DNA of 64,000 nt. Origin: Planctomycetia bacterium. Its GTDB lineage: Bacteria; Planctomycetota; Planctomycetia; Pirellulales; UBA1268. The notes below the pieces were generated by a model. The model searched no databases. It was not told the origin of the DNA and was given only the letters and a program-made list of their open reading frames with translations. The stretch spans positions 124,001 through 188,000 of the forward strand of contig BJHK01000006.1 in NCBI GenBank assembly GCA_014192425.1, in the 5' to 3' direction. The position numbers and the translations under genes are program-made. Below, piece by piece: positions 26,925-36,259 of the stretch; the first letter of the stretch is position 1, and every line of letters begins with the position of its first letter.

Positions 26925-27952
26925 GCGGCGCCGGCGGGCCGGGCGATCTCGAGCAGCCCCCGGCCGAGGGGCAGGGGAGCGTGCCGCACGATGGCCAGGC
27001 CGAGGTCGGCGATCCAGCCGGCGATTTCCGCCGGCGTGTAGAGCCGGCCCTGCGTGACGCTCGCCAGCAGCACTGAGTATTCCGCCGCCCAGAGCGGGCC
27101 GTCCTTGGCGTCGGCGAGGAACATGTCCGCGACGACGATCCGGCCGCCGGAGGGAAGGCGGGCCGCGCTCATGGCAAGCAGCCGGCGGCAGTCGGGCTCG
27201 TCCCAGTCGTGAAGCACGTTGGCGAACAGATGCAGGTCGTGCCCCTCCGGCCAGTCGTCGGCGAACATGTCGGCGCTGGTCACGTCGATCCGGTCCGCAT
27301 GGCCGGCGCGGGCCACCGTCCGGCGGGCGATGTCGGCGACGGGATCGGCCTCGAGCACGGTCGCCCGCAGGGCCGGCGCGGCCTCCACGCAGGCGATCGC
27401 GTAGACAGCCGATCCCCCCCCGACGTCGAGCAGGCGGCGGCTCGCGCCGAGGTCGATGGCCGCGGCGGCTGCGGGAGCGAGCACGCGGCCGCGGCAGTCC
27501 ATCGCGGCGGTGAACGACTCGGCGAAGGCGGTCGTGCGCATCGCCGCGTGCCAATCGGCCTCCCCCTGCGCGCCGGGCCAATTCGCCGGCCTGTCTGTCC
27601 GCAGCACCTTCAGCCAGTCGTCCACGCCGGGCCGGCCCGCCATGCTCGCGTAGTAGGGGCGGGCATCGCGGGCCGCGCCGGCCACGAGGAACTCCCGGCC
27701 GAGTGGCGTGGTGCGAAAGACGCCGCCAGCATCGGCGGCGACGAGGCCGTTTGCCGCGCAGAGCGTGAGCATCACGTCGGTCGGCCGCGGAGCGATGCCG
27801 AGCCGCCGGCAGATCGCCGCCCGGTCGAGCGGTTCATGGGCGAGGAGTGTGAACAGGTCGAGGTGCACGATCGCGGCGGCCAGGCAGTCGACCGCCGCGA
27901 GCGTGTCGCGGTAGCGGTAGATCGGGGCGGCGTCGTGGGCGGCGGGTTGCAC
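26921..27952 (-). CDS. SAM-dependent O-methyltransferase (plant-OMT/hydroxyneurosporene type)
   Basis: A 343-residue protein with an N-terminal winged-helix dimerisation domain (HEPLDRAAICRRLGIAPRPT) and a Rossmann SAM domain: RRLLDVGGGSAVYAIACVEA, then VLEADPV, and the late motif LHLFANVLHDWDEPDC. This is the caffeate/hydroxyneurosporene O-methyltransferase family (Methyltransf_2), usually acting on carotenoid or polyketide hydroxyls; the substrate is unknown. GTG 27952 is chosen as it precedes the winged helix; a start further upstream would run into the promoter of the divergent prmA gene. Confidence 0.8.
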   Translation of the reverse strand: MQPAAHDAAPIYRYRDTLAAVDCLAAAIVHLDLFTLLAHEPLDRAAICRRLGIAPRPTDVMLTLCAANGLVAADAGGVFRTTPLGREFLVAGAARDARPYYASMAGRPGVDDWLKVLRTDRPANWPGAQGEADWHAAMRTTAFAESFTAAMDCRGRVLAPAAAAAIDLGASRRLLDVGGGSAVYAIACVEAAPALRATVLEADPVADIARRTVARAGHADRIDVTSADMFADDWPEGHDLHLFANVLHDWDEPDCRRLLAMSAARLPSGGRIVVADMFLADAKDGPLWAAEYSVLLASVTQGRLYTPAEIAGWIADLGLAIVRHAPLPLGRGLLEIARPAGAA

Positions 27953-28054
27953 GGCTGGTCTCGCTGGCGTCGGCAGAGCGTACCATGGTCGCCGGTGTAG
28001 GCCTGCCGCCGGCACGGCGGCTGTGACGCACCGCATGCCGCGAGAGAGGTGCCA

Positions 28055-29101
28055 ATGAGCCAGGAAGACGATGCGGCGGAACCGCCGGCGGATCGGGCCG
28101 GCGCCGGCTGGGGAGTCGATCTCGATGTCGCCGCGACACTGGCCGGTTCCGACGGCGGGTCGATCGACCGCGACGAATTCTTCGGCTGGCTGTGGGCCGA
28201 GTGCGGCGCCGGAGAATTGCTCGGCATCTGCGAGGGCGCCCTCGGCGTGGATGAAGCGGCGGCCCGAGGACTCGCGGAGCCGCGGGTCGTGGATGCGGCC
28301 GCGGCGCCGCCGGAGCGGGATTGGGTCGGCGGCCTCGACACGCAGGCCGCGACCTGCTGGTTCGCCGACGAGTCGTCCGCCCGCCGGGCCGCGGAACTGG
28401 TCGGGCGGATCGGCGGCTGCCGCGTGCGCGCGATCCGTCCGCTGGCCGCCACGCCGACAGCCGATTGGCGCGAGTCCTTCGTGCCGATCGTGGTGCCAGG
28501 ATTCGGCGTCGTTAGGCCGGCATGGGAGGAGGGCGCAGCCGGGACGGCCGGGAACCTGACGACGATGTTCATCGAGCCGGGCTGCGGGTTCGGCACGGGC
28601 GAGCACGAGACGACGCGGCTCTGCCTGATGGCGCTCGCCGACTGGGCGCAGGCCGGTGGCCGATTGTCGAGCGCGCTCGACTTCGGCAGCGGGTCGGGCA
28701 TCCTCGCGATCGCCGCGGCCTTGCGCGGCGCCGACCGGGTCGAGGCGATTGAGATCGATGACCGTACGCATGCCGCCATCCGGGCGAACTGCCGGCGCAA
28801 TGGCGTGGAGGCGCGGGTCGGCGTGCTGGCCGAGTTGCCAGACCCCGGTGCCGTGTACGACCTCGTGTTCGCCAACATCGTGCCGGCCGTGCTGCTGGAG
28901 CACGCCGAGCGGCTCTGCGGCCACCTCCGGCATGCCCCGGCGGGAGGCTGCCTCGTCCTTTCCGGCCTCGTGGCGGAGGAGGTGGGCGCGGTGGCGGAGA
29001 CGTATGCCAGCCTGCTGACCGCGGCCCCGGTTCGCATGAGCCTCGGCGAGTGGCACTGCCTGCGATTTACGACCGTGCCGTCCCGACAGCGCATGAGGTG
29101 A
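28055..29101 (+). CDS. prmA: PrmA-like ribosomal protein L11 methyltransferase
   Basis: The 348-residue product has an N-terminal domain with a segment ADWRESFVPIVVPGFGVVRP and the catalytic domain IEPGCGFGTGEHETTRLCL, LDFGSGSGILAIAAALRGAD, and VFANIVPAVLLEHAERL. The sequence G-x-G-T-G-x-H-x-T-T-x-x-C is typical of PrmA, which trimethylates ribosomal protein L11; the N-terminal part is longer and diverged, so another protein or small-molecule substrate cannot be excluded. AGAGAGG is five bases upstream of ATG 28055. It converges on the KAS III-like gene. Confidence 0.82.
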   Translation: MSQEDDAAEPPADRAGAGWGVDLDVAATLAGSDGGSIDRDEFFGWLWAECGAGELLGICEGALGVDEAAARGLAEPRVVDAAAAPPERDWVGGLDTQAATCWFADESSARRAAELVGRIGGCRVRAIRPLAATPTADWRESFVPIVVPGFGVVRPAWEEGAAGTAGNLTTMFIEPGCGFGTGEHETTRLCLMALADWAQAGGRLSSALDFGSGSGILAIAAALRGADRVEAIEIDDRTHAAIRANCRRNGVEARVGVLAELPDPGAVYDLVFANIVPAVLLEHAERLCGHLRHAPAGGCLVLSGLVAEEVGAVAETYASLLTAAPVRMSLGEWHCLRFTTVPSRQRMR

Positions 29102-29163
29102 CACTGCGAACGGGTATCCAGACGGCTGCGATGCGCCGTTTCAGGCACGGCGGGCCGCGAAGC

Positions 29164-30303
29164 TCAGGCGGCGTGCGACTGCCGCTCGTGGGCCGCCGTC
29201 GACCGCAGGAGAACGCAGCCCTGCAGCACCTCGGGGCGGCCCGGGCTGCCGACGGCGGCGGTAGGACAGGCGACGAGTCCCGAGAGCCGCGACCAGACCT
29301 GGCTGAGCGCGTGGGGGATCGAGCAGGCGCTGACGTTGCCGGTGCGGCGGGTGAGGCCATTGACGAGTTCGCCGCGGACGCCGAGTTCCTCGAGCTTCAT
29401 GCCGGTGAACCGCACGATGCCCGTGCCCGCCTGGTGGGGCACGACGAAATCGACGGCATCGGCGGCAAGCCCCGTCGCGGCGAGCGACTTGGCGACCGCA
29501 GCCGACATCGCCCGGGGAGCGATCTCGGCGATGGCCATGCCGTCAAGCGTGTAGACGAGCCGCTCGGCTGCGTGGATCGTGCCACCGTCCGGGGCGGGAA
29601 GGGGAACATCGGTGCGGAGCTGGAAATCGAAGGCCGGCCGGTCGGCCGGCTGCCGCTCGGCGTCGGCGTGGAGGATGTCGAAGTGCACCGGGTGGCGCCG
29701 ATTGCCGGCGGCGCCGAGCATCGTGGCCGACGCCATGTCGCCGAACAGCCCGGCCGTCTGCACGCAGTCGTAGTCGGTGATCCGGCTGATGCGGCTGGCT
29801 GTGACGACGATCACATACTCGTCGCGGCCAAGCGCCAGCCGCGGTGCCCAGCGCCGGCTGACAACCGCGAGCGCCCGACTGTAGCCGCAGCAAAACCAGT
29901 TGAGGCCGATCGTCCGGCAGCGTTGCAGGTCGAGCTCGCGGGCCAGCTGGAGGGCGGCCTGGCTGGGCCGCTCGCGGGCCACGGCATCCGCATCGAGATG
30001 CCGCCGGGCGATCGACGCCGGGATGAACGACGGGGCGACGAACACCAGCCCGCGGCAGTCGGCGAGGCTGCAGCCGGTGTCGCGCTGTAGCCGGCGCACC
30101 GCGTGCAGCCCCATGGTCAGTTCGTCGTCAGCCGAGATGCCCCGGGCCTCGATCCCGGTGTGGTGGGCGAACTTGCGAGGCATCGCCGCGCCGAACCAGG
30201 CGTTGTCGAGTTCCCAGGCGGGCTGGTGGACCGCGATCGCGGAGATGCCGAGGCGCGTCTGCGTACGACCGGACATGGAAATCACTCGTGCGTGGGGGGC
30301 CAT
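29164..30303 (-). CDS. 3-oxoacyl-ACP synthase III-like thiolase-fold enzyme
   Basis: The 379-residue thiolase-fold protein has the KAS III triad: Cys138/139 in NWFCCGYSRAL, His290 in FVVPHQAGTGI and Asn323 in TGNVSACSIPHAL. This supports acyl condensation. Distance from FabH and the double cysteine suggest a specialised role, such as starter-unit or alkylresorcinol/olefin-type condensation, rather than housekeeping fatty acid initiation. No acyl carrier protein gene is next to it. ATG 30303 has GAGG 11 bases upstream; ATG 30276 is the alternative. Confidence 0.75.
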   Translation of the reverse strand: MAPHARVISMSGRTQTRLGISAIAVHQPAWELDNAWFGAAMPRKFAHHTGIEARGISADDELTMGLHAVRRLQRDTGCSLADCRGLVFVAPSFIPASIARRHLDADAVARERPSQAALQLARELDLQRCRTIGLNWFCCGYSRALAVVSRRWAPRLALGRDEYVIVVTASRISRITDYDCVQTAGLFGDMASATMLGAAGNRRHPVHFDILHADAERQPADRPAFDFQLRTDVPLPAPDGGTIHAAERLVYTLDGMAIAEIAPRAMSAAVAKSLAATGLAADAVDFVVPHQAGTGIVRFTGMKLEELGVRGELVNGLTRRTGNVSACSIPHALSQVWSRLSGLVACPTAAVGSPGRPEVLQGCVLLRSTAAHERQSHAA

Positions 30304-30660
30304 GGCAAGGCTAACCTCGATTGGGGACGGGTCCAGCGGGATTGTGCCGACGTGCGCTGCGCGGAGCCAGCCGGAAAACAGGCCGAAAAACGCTGTTTTT
30401 CCGGCCGCCGCGACCGGGTCGGGGGGCGGCGGGCGGAGTCCGTGGTGCGGTTGTGCCGACGACCGGACACCCGCGCGAACTGCTCCCCACGGGTTGCGAG
30501 TCAGTCCTGGCCGGCCTATTGACCGATGAAAAGTAGATTCATGAGCAGCAGCGACAAATCCCCGTCGCGATGCGACGGCAGACGATGAATGGTTTATTCA
30601 TGCCTTAATAATCTCCGCCCGCCCCCGGCGCGTGGGGCAGTCGGCCGAGGCGACGTTCTC
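30304..30660. promoter_or_regulatory. Divergent intergenic region, KAS III-like / TauE-like
   Basis: The interval lies between divergent genes. It has an imperfect inverted repeat CCGGAAAACAG / CTGTTTTTCCGG at 30371-30404 and a perfect palindrome ATGAAT-GGTTT-ATTCAT at 30585-30601, 60 bp ahead of the exporter start, in a local AT-rich stretch. Either may be an operator, but no regulator gene is nearby. No open frame is supported. Confidence 0.4.
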
Positions 30661-31413
30661 ATGATCGAAACGGCACTGGTCGCGTCCGATGCATGGCCGC
30701 TGCTCGTCGCGGCCGCCATCACGCTCGGCATCTCGAAGAGCGGGTTCTCCGGCCTGAGCCTCGTCCACGTTCTCGTCTTTGCGCACGTGTTCGGCGCCCG
30801 GGCTTCGACCGGCGTCGTCCTCCCGTTGCTGCTCGTGGGGGATGTGGTCGCGACGACGGTCTTCGGCAAGGATGTGCAGTGGGGGCACGTGCGCCGAATG
30901 CTGCCCGCCGCGGTCGCCGGGGTGGTGATCGGCTGGTGGCTGATGTCGCGGATCGACGAGGCGGCCTGCCGGCCCGTCGTCGGCGTCATCATCCTCGCGC
31001 TGGCGACACTGCAGATTTGCCGCATGGTCCGGCCAGACTGGCTGGCGGACGTGCCCCACGCGGCCTGGTTCGCCACGGGCACGGGGATCCTCGTCGGCAT
31101 CACCACCATGCTGGCGAATGCGGCCGGGCCCGTGTTCGCGTTGTTCCTGCTCGCGGCCGGCGTGCCGAAGCGGGAATTTGTCGCCACGACGGCCTGGTTC
31201 TTCCTCCTCCTCAACCTCGCCAAACTTCCCTTCAGCCTGCATCTCGGGCTGATCGGCAGCGACACGCTGCTCGTCAACCTGCTCCTCGTGCCGGCCATAC
31301 TCGTCGGCCTGGCGCTGGGACGGGCGGTCGTGCGGCGCATCCCGCAGCGCGGCTTCGACCTCGCGGTGCTCGCCTTGTCGGCGCTGGCCGCGGCGCGGAT
31401 GCTCCTGGCCTGA
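30661..31413 (+). CDS. TSUP-family exporter (TauE/SafE type)
   Basis: The 250-residue polytopic protein has seven to eight predicted helices and the TauE/SafE pattern: AAAITLGISKSGFSGLSLVH in the first helical repeat and GTGILVGITTMLANAAGPVF in the second, each with the glycine-rich signature. These proteins move sulfite, sulfonates or other organosulfur anions across the inner membrane. ATG 30661 was chosen because the first helix follows; it has GAGG about 11 bases upstream. Confidence 0.85.
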   Translation: MIETALVASDAWPLLVAAAITLGISKSGFSGLSLVHVLVFAHVFGARASTGVVLPLLLVGDVVATTVFGKDVQWGHVRRMLPAAVAGVVIGWWLMSRIDEAACRPVVGVIILALATLQICRMVRPDWLADVPHAAWFATGTGILVGITTMLANAAGPVFALFLLAAGVPKREFVATTAWFFLLLNLAKLPFSLHLGLIGSDTLLVNLLLVPAILVGLALGRAVVRRIPQRGFDLAVLALSALAAARMLLA

Positions 31414-31546
31414 GCCGGGGCCGACGCGGTCCGCCGGCGGCCACGCCCCGCCATCGAGCGGAAGTTGGCAGCGACGTCCGCGAGTTGCTGGGCGATGACG
31501 GCATCAAGGGCCGCGCGGCCCTCGGGTGGTGTCCGTCAACTGCCGA

Positions 31547-33526
31547 TCATCCGACAATCACGGTGGGCCTCTTCTCCGCGTCAGGTATGGCTTTCTGCAG
31601 CAGGGCAAACACGCTGTTCGGCACATCGCCCTGCCCGAACAGCACGAATTCCAATGCCAGCCGCAAGGCACTGCCGAGGCTCCAGCCGAAGACAATATCC
31701 AGTGGGCTTCCCGACTTGCTCATCTCGATTGCGATCTGTGCGATCGTGTGCGACACCGAGGCCACGTCCCGTGCCACGATGATGAAGCGGCCTTCTTCCT
31801 GCCGCGCCGAGATGATTGGTGCATTCTGGAATTCACTGGTATCGCCGTAGTGCACTTCGAGAAAGATGAGCGGCACGTTCTGGGGGATGCGGTGCTTCCG
31901 CCGCACCTCCGCCTCTTTCTCATCCAGCGAGCGGTGGCCGGGCCGGTGGGGCACCAGCACGCGAAACCCACCGTCGGCGCAGATGTCGGTCCAGAGCATC
32001 CGCGCTGACTCGTCGGCGAAGCGAAACTCCTTGAGCCGCAGTTCCTTGCTCCGCCACACGCGTGAGGCGATAGAGATCATCAACACGGAGGCGATGAAGA
32101 TCGAGGCGATGATGATGCCATCGGGCCGCTCGTAGACATTGGCAATCGTCGTGTACATGAACACGGCCGAGATCAGCGCGAAGGCAGCGATAGTGCGCCT
32201 GCGGCCGAACCCTGCCCGTGCCGCGACGGGAGCCGGTTTCCGGCACACGTCCACGAGTGAGCCGATCGCGGCGCTGGTCATCAGCACGAGGACGCCTGTC
32301 GCATACGCGCCGCCCTGCGCCGAGACGTCCGCCCGAAAACACCACGTGACGATCAGGTTCACAATCGTGAAGGCGATCACCAGCGGACGGTAGGCGGCGG
32401 CCCACTCAGGAGCCATGCCATACCGCGGCAGGTAGCGGGGCACCATGTTGAGCAACCCCGCCATCGCCGACGCGCCCGCAAACCAGAGGATGAGGATCGT
32501 GCTGACGTCGTAGACCGTGCCAAACACTCGCCCAAACAAGGAGCACACCGGGTACGGACTCTCGCCGTGAGCGATGTACGCCAGCGCCCGGTCCATAGCC
32601 TTGCCCTTCACCGGTTCGAGACGAAGTTCATCTGCGGGGATCAGCGTGTCGGTGCCGGTGATCAGTGAGGAACCAAGGAGCAGGATGGACATGAGCAACG
32701 CGGCCGTGATGAGCAGCATCCGGGTGTGGCGAATCCGCGCTGCAGCATCCGCCGGGTCGGCCTTCGTGCCGCGGACGAGGTGGATGTGCAGCACGCCCGT
32801 CTCGAACCCGCTCATGCCCAGTGCCAACTTCGGAAAGATGAGGCAGGCGATGGCGATGGCGACCCACGGCCCTGCGCCCGATAAGGGCGCGTGTTCGAGG
32901 TGGTAATGCCCCGTGGCGATCTCGCTGAGCCAGTGCGGCAGGAGCGTAGGGTGCCCGACGAGGTACGACACGCCCGCCGTAATGATGATCGCGGTCAGGC
33001 CGATGTAGGCGACCACGAGAACGGTCGCCACTCCGACGACCTCGCCATAGCCTTTGAGGAACATGCCGCCAAGGAGCACGAGCAGGAACATGGTGACGGC
33101 CATCTGTCCCTGCATCCAGTTGGGAACCTGCCCGCTGTAGAGCGGATTTGAGATCAAGTGGGCCGCCGCGTCGGCAGCAGAGAGCGTCTTCGTGATGACG
33201 AAGTCGGTCGCCGCAAACCCCACGAGGACGAGCACGGCGAGTTTCGCCGTCCAGCCGGTGAACATCCGTTCGATCATGCCGACGGAGCCGACGCCGTCCG
33301 GTGTCTCCCCGGCAACGTGGCAGTAGATCGGCAACGCGCCGAGCAGGGTCACCAGCACGAGAATCAGCGTCGCCACCGGGGCGAGCGTCCCGGCCCCCTC
33401 AAAGGCGATCGAGGGCTGGTATCCGAGTGTGCTGAAGTAGTCCACGCCGCACAGGCACATGATGAGCCACCAGGCGTAGTGGTGATGTTGGTGATGAGAC
33501 GATGGGGCATGCTCCCGGGTAGACAC
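31547..33526 (-). CDS. APC-superfamily permease with cytoplasmic C-terminal domain
   Basis: The 659-residue protein has about twelve membrane helices, a His-rich N-terminus (HHQHHH) and the early motif GVDYFSTLGYQPSIAFEGAG, similar to amino acid/polyamine/cation permeases of the APC superfamily. The last 180 residues are soluble (ELRLKEFRFADESARMLW and onwards). The C-terminal part may sense stress or nucleotides as in KUP or amino acid permeases. The substrate is unknown. GGAGAG is six bases before GTG 33526. It is the last gene before the island's left attachment site. Confidence 0.75.
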   Translation of the reverse strand: MSTREHAPSSHHQHHHYAWWLIMCLCGVDYFSTLGYQPSIAFEGAGTLAPVATLILVLVTLLGALPIYCHVAGETPDGVGSVGMIERMFTGWTAKLAVLVLVGFAATDFVITKTLSAADAAAHLISNPLYSGQVPNWMQGQMAVTMFLLVLLGGMFLKGYGEVVGVATVLVVAYIGLTAIIITAGVSYLVGHPTLLPHWLSEIATGHYHLEHAPLSGAGPWVAIAIACLIFPKLALGMSGFETGVLHIHLVRGTKADPADAAARIRHTRMLLITAALLMSILLLGSSLITGTDTLIPADELRLEPVKGKAMDRALAYIAHGESPYPVCSLFGRVFGTVYDVSTILILWFAGASAMAGLLNMVPRYLPRYGMAPEWAAAYRPLVIAFTIVNLIVTWCFRADVSAQGGAYATGVLVLMTSAAIGSLVDVCRKPAPVAARAGFGRRRTIAAFALISAVFMYTTIANVYERPDGIIIASIFIASVLMISIASRVWRSKELRLKEFRFADESARMLWTDICADGGFRVLVPHRPGHRSLDEKEAEVRRKHRIPQNVPLIFLEVHYGDTSEFQNAPIISARQEEGRFIIVARDVASVSHTIAQIAIEMSKSGSPLDIVFGWSLGSALRLALEFVLFGQGDVPNSVFALLQKAIPDAEKRPTVIVG

Positions 33527-34291
33527 AGCGACTCTCCGTGGCTCGGGCCATATCGCGCGCAGGCGTCACCCTCGCGGCCACTCGGCCGGAATTTCGAGGG
33601 GAACCATCTACGTCGCGAAACGACCTATGGCCGCAGGGAGGTGGCCCCAAACATGGGGTCACTGGATCGACATGACCTACATACACGAGCCGTGGTCATG
33701 CCGATTCCTGACGAACGTGTCCTCGAACGCCTACGAGGTTAGCTGACGGGCTCGGAGCCGAAGTTGCCCCGCTCGGTGTACCCGAGTTAGCCCCAGAAAG
33801 GTGGGTCCCCCGCTCTGAAACGAATTCAGATTCGGCGATTGATCCTGCGTCCATGTACTCACGATACGCGCTATCGCATTCAACAACAACTGCCGCGTCA
33901 TCCTGCACGTTCTATGCCACTTGAAGAGGCACCGGGCCGTCAGCGTTTCATAGAGTGACTCGGTTCGCACCACCGATTCGTTCGTGTGTGACGGGCGGCT
34001 TTTGTGCTCGATGAATCGGATCAGAGCGGCAGAGATTCGCCTCGGTTGCGCATCTCGTCGGGATTCATGAGCAAAGCGATCAGGGCGAGATCGTGGATCG
34101 CGCCACCGATGGTGCCTCTCCTGCGTGAATACGATGCGCCCGAGGTCCGTCGCTCGTTGCAGGAGGAAGCTCCTCGGGAATCCAAGCCTGCGGCCGATTG
34201 CTCGCCCAAGATTCTACCGCCATGGGGGTGTCGCCCAACCAATCGGCAACACTTCGCGCAACAGCGGCCTCTCCGACGATCAGAAAACAAC
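33527..34291. other. Gene-free interval left of the genomic island
   Basis: This 765-bp stretch between the permease start and the left island junction has no open frame I can support. It includes a hairpin (GTGGCCCC at 33641 with GGGGTCAC at 33655) and lower GC than the genes around it. It contains the permease promoter. Decayed coding sequence on the minus strand near 33730-33970 is possible but not identifiable. Confidence 0.55.
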
Positions 34292-34334
34292 TAGGCCCGG
34301 TGTGATTCGAACACACGACCAAGGGATTATGAGT
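34292..34334 (-). repeat. attL: Left attachment site: displaced 3' half of tRNA-Ile2
   Basis: These 43 bp are identical to 50335-50377, the part of the tRNA gene from nucleotide 31 (end of the anticodon stem) to the discriminator A73. The 5' half of a tRNA is missing here, and identity ends at both borders. This is the classic footprint of an integrative element that recombined in the anticodon arm of a tRNA gene, with the complete tRNA left at the other end. Confidence 0.92.
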
Positions 34335-34435
34335 GGAGACGAGCCCGAAGAATAGGTCACGGTCGTGTCGCTGTCATGCGTTTTCTTCGGGAACGGCGCA
34401 TGTCGACCGGCGCAGGATTCAGGCGCCGAGAGGCT

Positions 34436-34463
34436 GTTTGCTAACAGTTTTGCTAACAGTGCC
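34436..34463. repeat. Subterminal 28-bp direct repeat, left copy
   Basis: Identical to 50236-50263 and in the same orientation. It contains two direct units of TTTGCTAACAGT. It lies 101 bp inside the left attachment copy, its partner 71 bp inside the right one, so in a circular form both would flank the crossover site like integrase arm-type sites. Confidence 0.75.
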
Positions 34464-34483
34464 GAGCCCGTTCTAAGCCGCCG

Positions 34484-34960
34484 TCACGCCGCCTCCCGAA
34501 TGACGTCCAGGTACGCCCGCCAGACCCGCGAGTAGGCGCAGCCCCAGGCCTCGTCGTGGCTCGCCCGATCGAACTCCGCCGGGTCGAGTCCGGGCGTCTT
34601 GGCGAGCCGGTCGAGCGAGTAGTTCCAGGCCAGCGCGTGGGCCCATTCGTGGCACAGGACCTCGACGGCCTGGGGTTCACCCATCTGGTCGTTGAGAAGC
34701 ACCACGAACCGCTTCCGCCGCCGTACACACTGGCCCAGAACAGTTTCGGACAGCTGGGAGGCCCGGACGACGACGGGCATCGCCGTTGGGCACAACGCCC
34801 GGAGGCCTGCCAAAACGCTCCAAAACTCGCGCCAGCCAGGGCGATTTCCCAGGCTTCGCCGCAGGGCTGGCGGCTGCACGCTGGGGGCATCCGCGAGGCC
34901 GGTGAGGGCACCGCGGTGGCAACACAGGACCGACAAGGGGCGGCGGTGTGTGGGGCTCAT
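34484..34960 (-). CDS. Zincin-like metallopeptidase-fold protein of the island
   Basis: The 158-residue frame contains an HExxH zinc motif in VLCHEWAHALAWNY, preceded by RRRKRFVVLLNDQMGEPQAV, followed by an acidic stretch ASHDEAWGCAYSRVWRAYLD that could supply the third ligand. Such short zincins occur in mobile elements and may cleave repressors (ImmA-like), though no helix-turn-helix partner is adjacent. The N-terminal 50 residues are Arg/Pro-rich, so the true start may be at a later codon such as MPVVVRAS. Confidence 0.55.
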   Translation of the reverse strand: MSPTHRRPLSVLCCHRGALTGLADAPSVQPPALRRSLGNRPGWREFWSVLAGLRALCPTAMPVVVRASQLSETVLGQCVRRRKRFVVLLNDQMGEPQAVEVLCHEWAHALAWNYSLDRLAKTPGLDPAEFDRASHDEAWGCAYSRVWRAYLDVIREAA

Positions 34961-35115
34961 CTGGGCAGTCTAGCGCGTCTTCAGCTGCGCGCAAGTTCAC
35001 CGCCGCCGACGGTCCTGTCGCGGCGTTATTTCCATCTGTGGCTTGGTGTTCCCGGCGTGCGACAGTCGGTGCGGCCGCCGTAGCGCGCATGCGACAACTG
35101 CGCTATCTTCAACGT

Positions 35116-35880
35116 ATGGACACCAGTACCCCGACCTCCATGCCGGCCCAAGCCGACCTCGAGAAAGCCGCAGAGGTGATCTACCAGGTCACGCTCATGA
35201 AGCAGGAGTTCATCCGCTGCCATGAGTTTCTCGCTCAGAACACGCACACCGTGGTCGCACTGCTCCGTGAGGCTGAGAGTCGGGGTGTCTTGCTCGAGGA
35301 TGCCGTGACGCTCGTGGACGCGGCGCACTGGCTCCAGATGATCGACTGGCAGAGCAAGTTCCTGACGCTGGTCTTGAGCTTCACCAAGGACCCCGGCAGC
35401 AAATCTCTCCGGCCGCTCATCGAACTCTACGGCCGCGACCGGGACCGCATGCGAGCCGAGGCGGAGATCCTCGAACGCCAGCTCCGGTACCGGCTCGCCC
35501 ACTTCGCCAAGCCCGACGACGCGCTGGTCCGGAAGGTCGTCCTCAAAAACGAGCAGCGGGTCTTGGCCGTCTACCTGCACGTGCGGTCGGGACATCGCGG
35601 CGTAGACCTGGCCCGGTTCTTCGAGGTGCCCCGGACGACGGCCTACGGGTGGCTGGAGTGGTTCAAGAGCCTCCCCGAGGGCCTGCGAGAGGGGATTCTG
35701 GCCTTCATGGACACCCAGGCGCCCAGCATGGCTGCGTGTCAGATTCCGGCCGTGATGCCCAAGGCTGAAGGAGGCTCGGCGCCCGTGAGCGCAGTACCGG
35801 GCCAGCCTTCGCCGCGTGGGGCCGACATGGGCTCGGGAAGTGGGGAAGTGGGCCGTCAGGCGTTGAGGTGCCCGCCGTGA
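35116..35880 (+). CDS. Island protein with predicted HTH, function unknown
   Basis: The 254-residue protein is mostly helical and charged (DRDRMRAEAEILERQLRYRL). Residues around 140-190 (EQRVLAVYLHVRSGHRGVDL, then FFEVPRTTAYGWLEWF) resemble a helix-turn-helix of the sigma-factor or transposase type. The C-terminal 50 residues are low complexity. It is not a tyrosine recombinase. Start at ATG 35116 is uncertain (ATG 35089 is in frame); no ribosome site is visible for either. It is in the left part of the island with no clear operon partner. Confidence 0.5.
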   Translation: MDTSTPTSMPAQADLEKAAEVIYQVTLMKQEFIRCHEFLAQNTHTVVALLREAESRGVLLEDAVTLVDAAHWLQMIDWQSKFLTLVLSFTKDPGSKSLRPLIELYGRDRDRMRAEAEILERQLRYRLAHFAKPDDALVRKVVLKNEQRVLAVYLHVRSGHRGVDLARFFEVPRTTAYGWLEWFKSLPEGLREGILAFMDTQAPSMAACQIPAVMPKAEGGSAPVSAVPGQPSPRGADMGSGSGEVGRQALRCPP

Positions 35881-36259
35881 AGTCGGCGTGAGGGCGGCGC
35901 TGGGGCCGTGTGCGCCCGCAGCAGCTTGTCTGCACGGAGGTAGCCAGCGAGCCCCCTGGTGGGGTGCTCTGGCGTTGTTTCGAGCCCCACGGACAGCCCG
36001 GAGTTTTGGGTACACGGTTTTCGGGTGGCGCGTTTTGCAACAACTGCCGTTACGCGCGGCATTCAGCGCGATTTCGTGTGTCTCCGACCAAATCCATGCC
36101 GTGATCGGCCCTATGACGCGCTAAAATTACAGAGATCGGCCAGCATAAACCACGAAAAACCGATGTGTTTTTGGGCGAGTGCAATCGCCTGAATCGTCAA
36201 AAAGTACGGATTTCCTGAGCCATTACAATCCCGAAAGCAACGCATCAAGGAGGATGCCC
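35881..36259. other. Gene-free interval within the island
   Basis: No supported gene. The right part (36110-36240) is notably AT-richer than the surroundings, with runs such as CACGAAAAACCGATG, and probably holds the promoter of the 36260 gene. It ends at the strong ribosome site AAGGAGG (36247-36253). Confidence 0.5.

Noticed and set aside
34004-34294. Small plus-strand frame left of the island
   Set aside because: No ribosome site or similarity, and it runs into the attachment repeat.
35116-35880. Integrase of the island
   Set aside because: No R..HxxR..Y tyrosine recombinase or serine recombinase signature; only a weak helix-turn-helix is seen.
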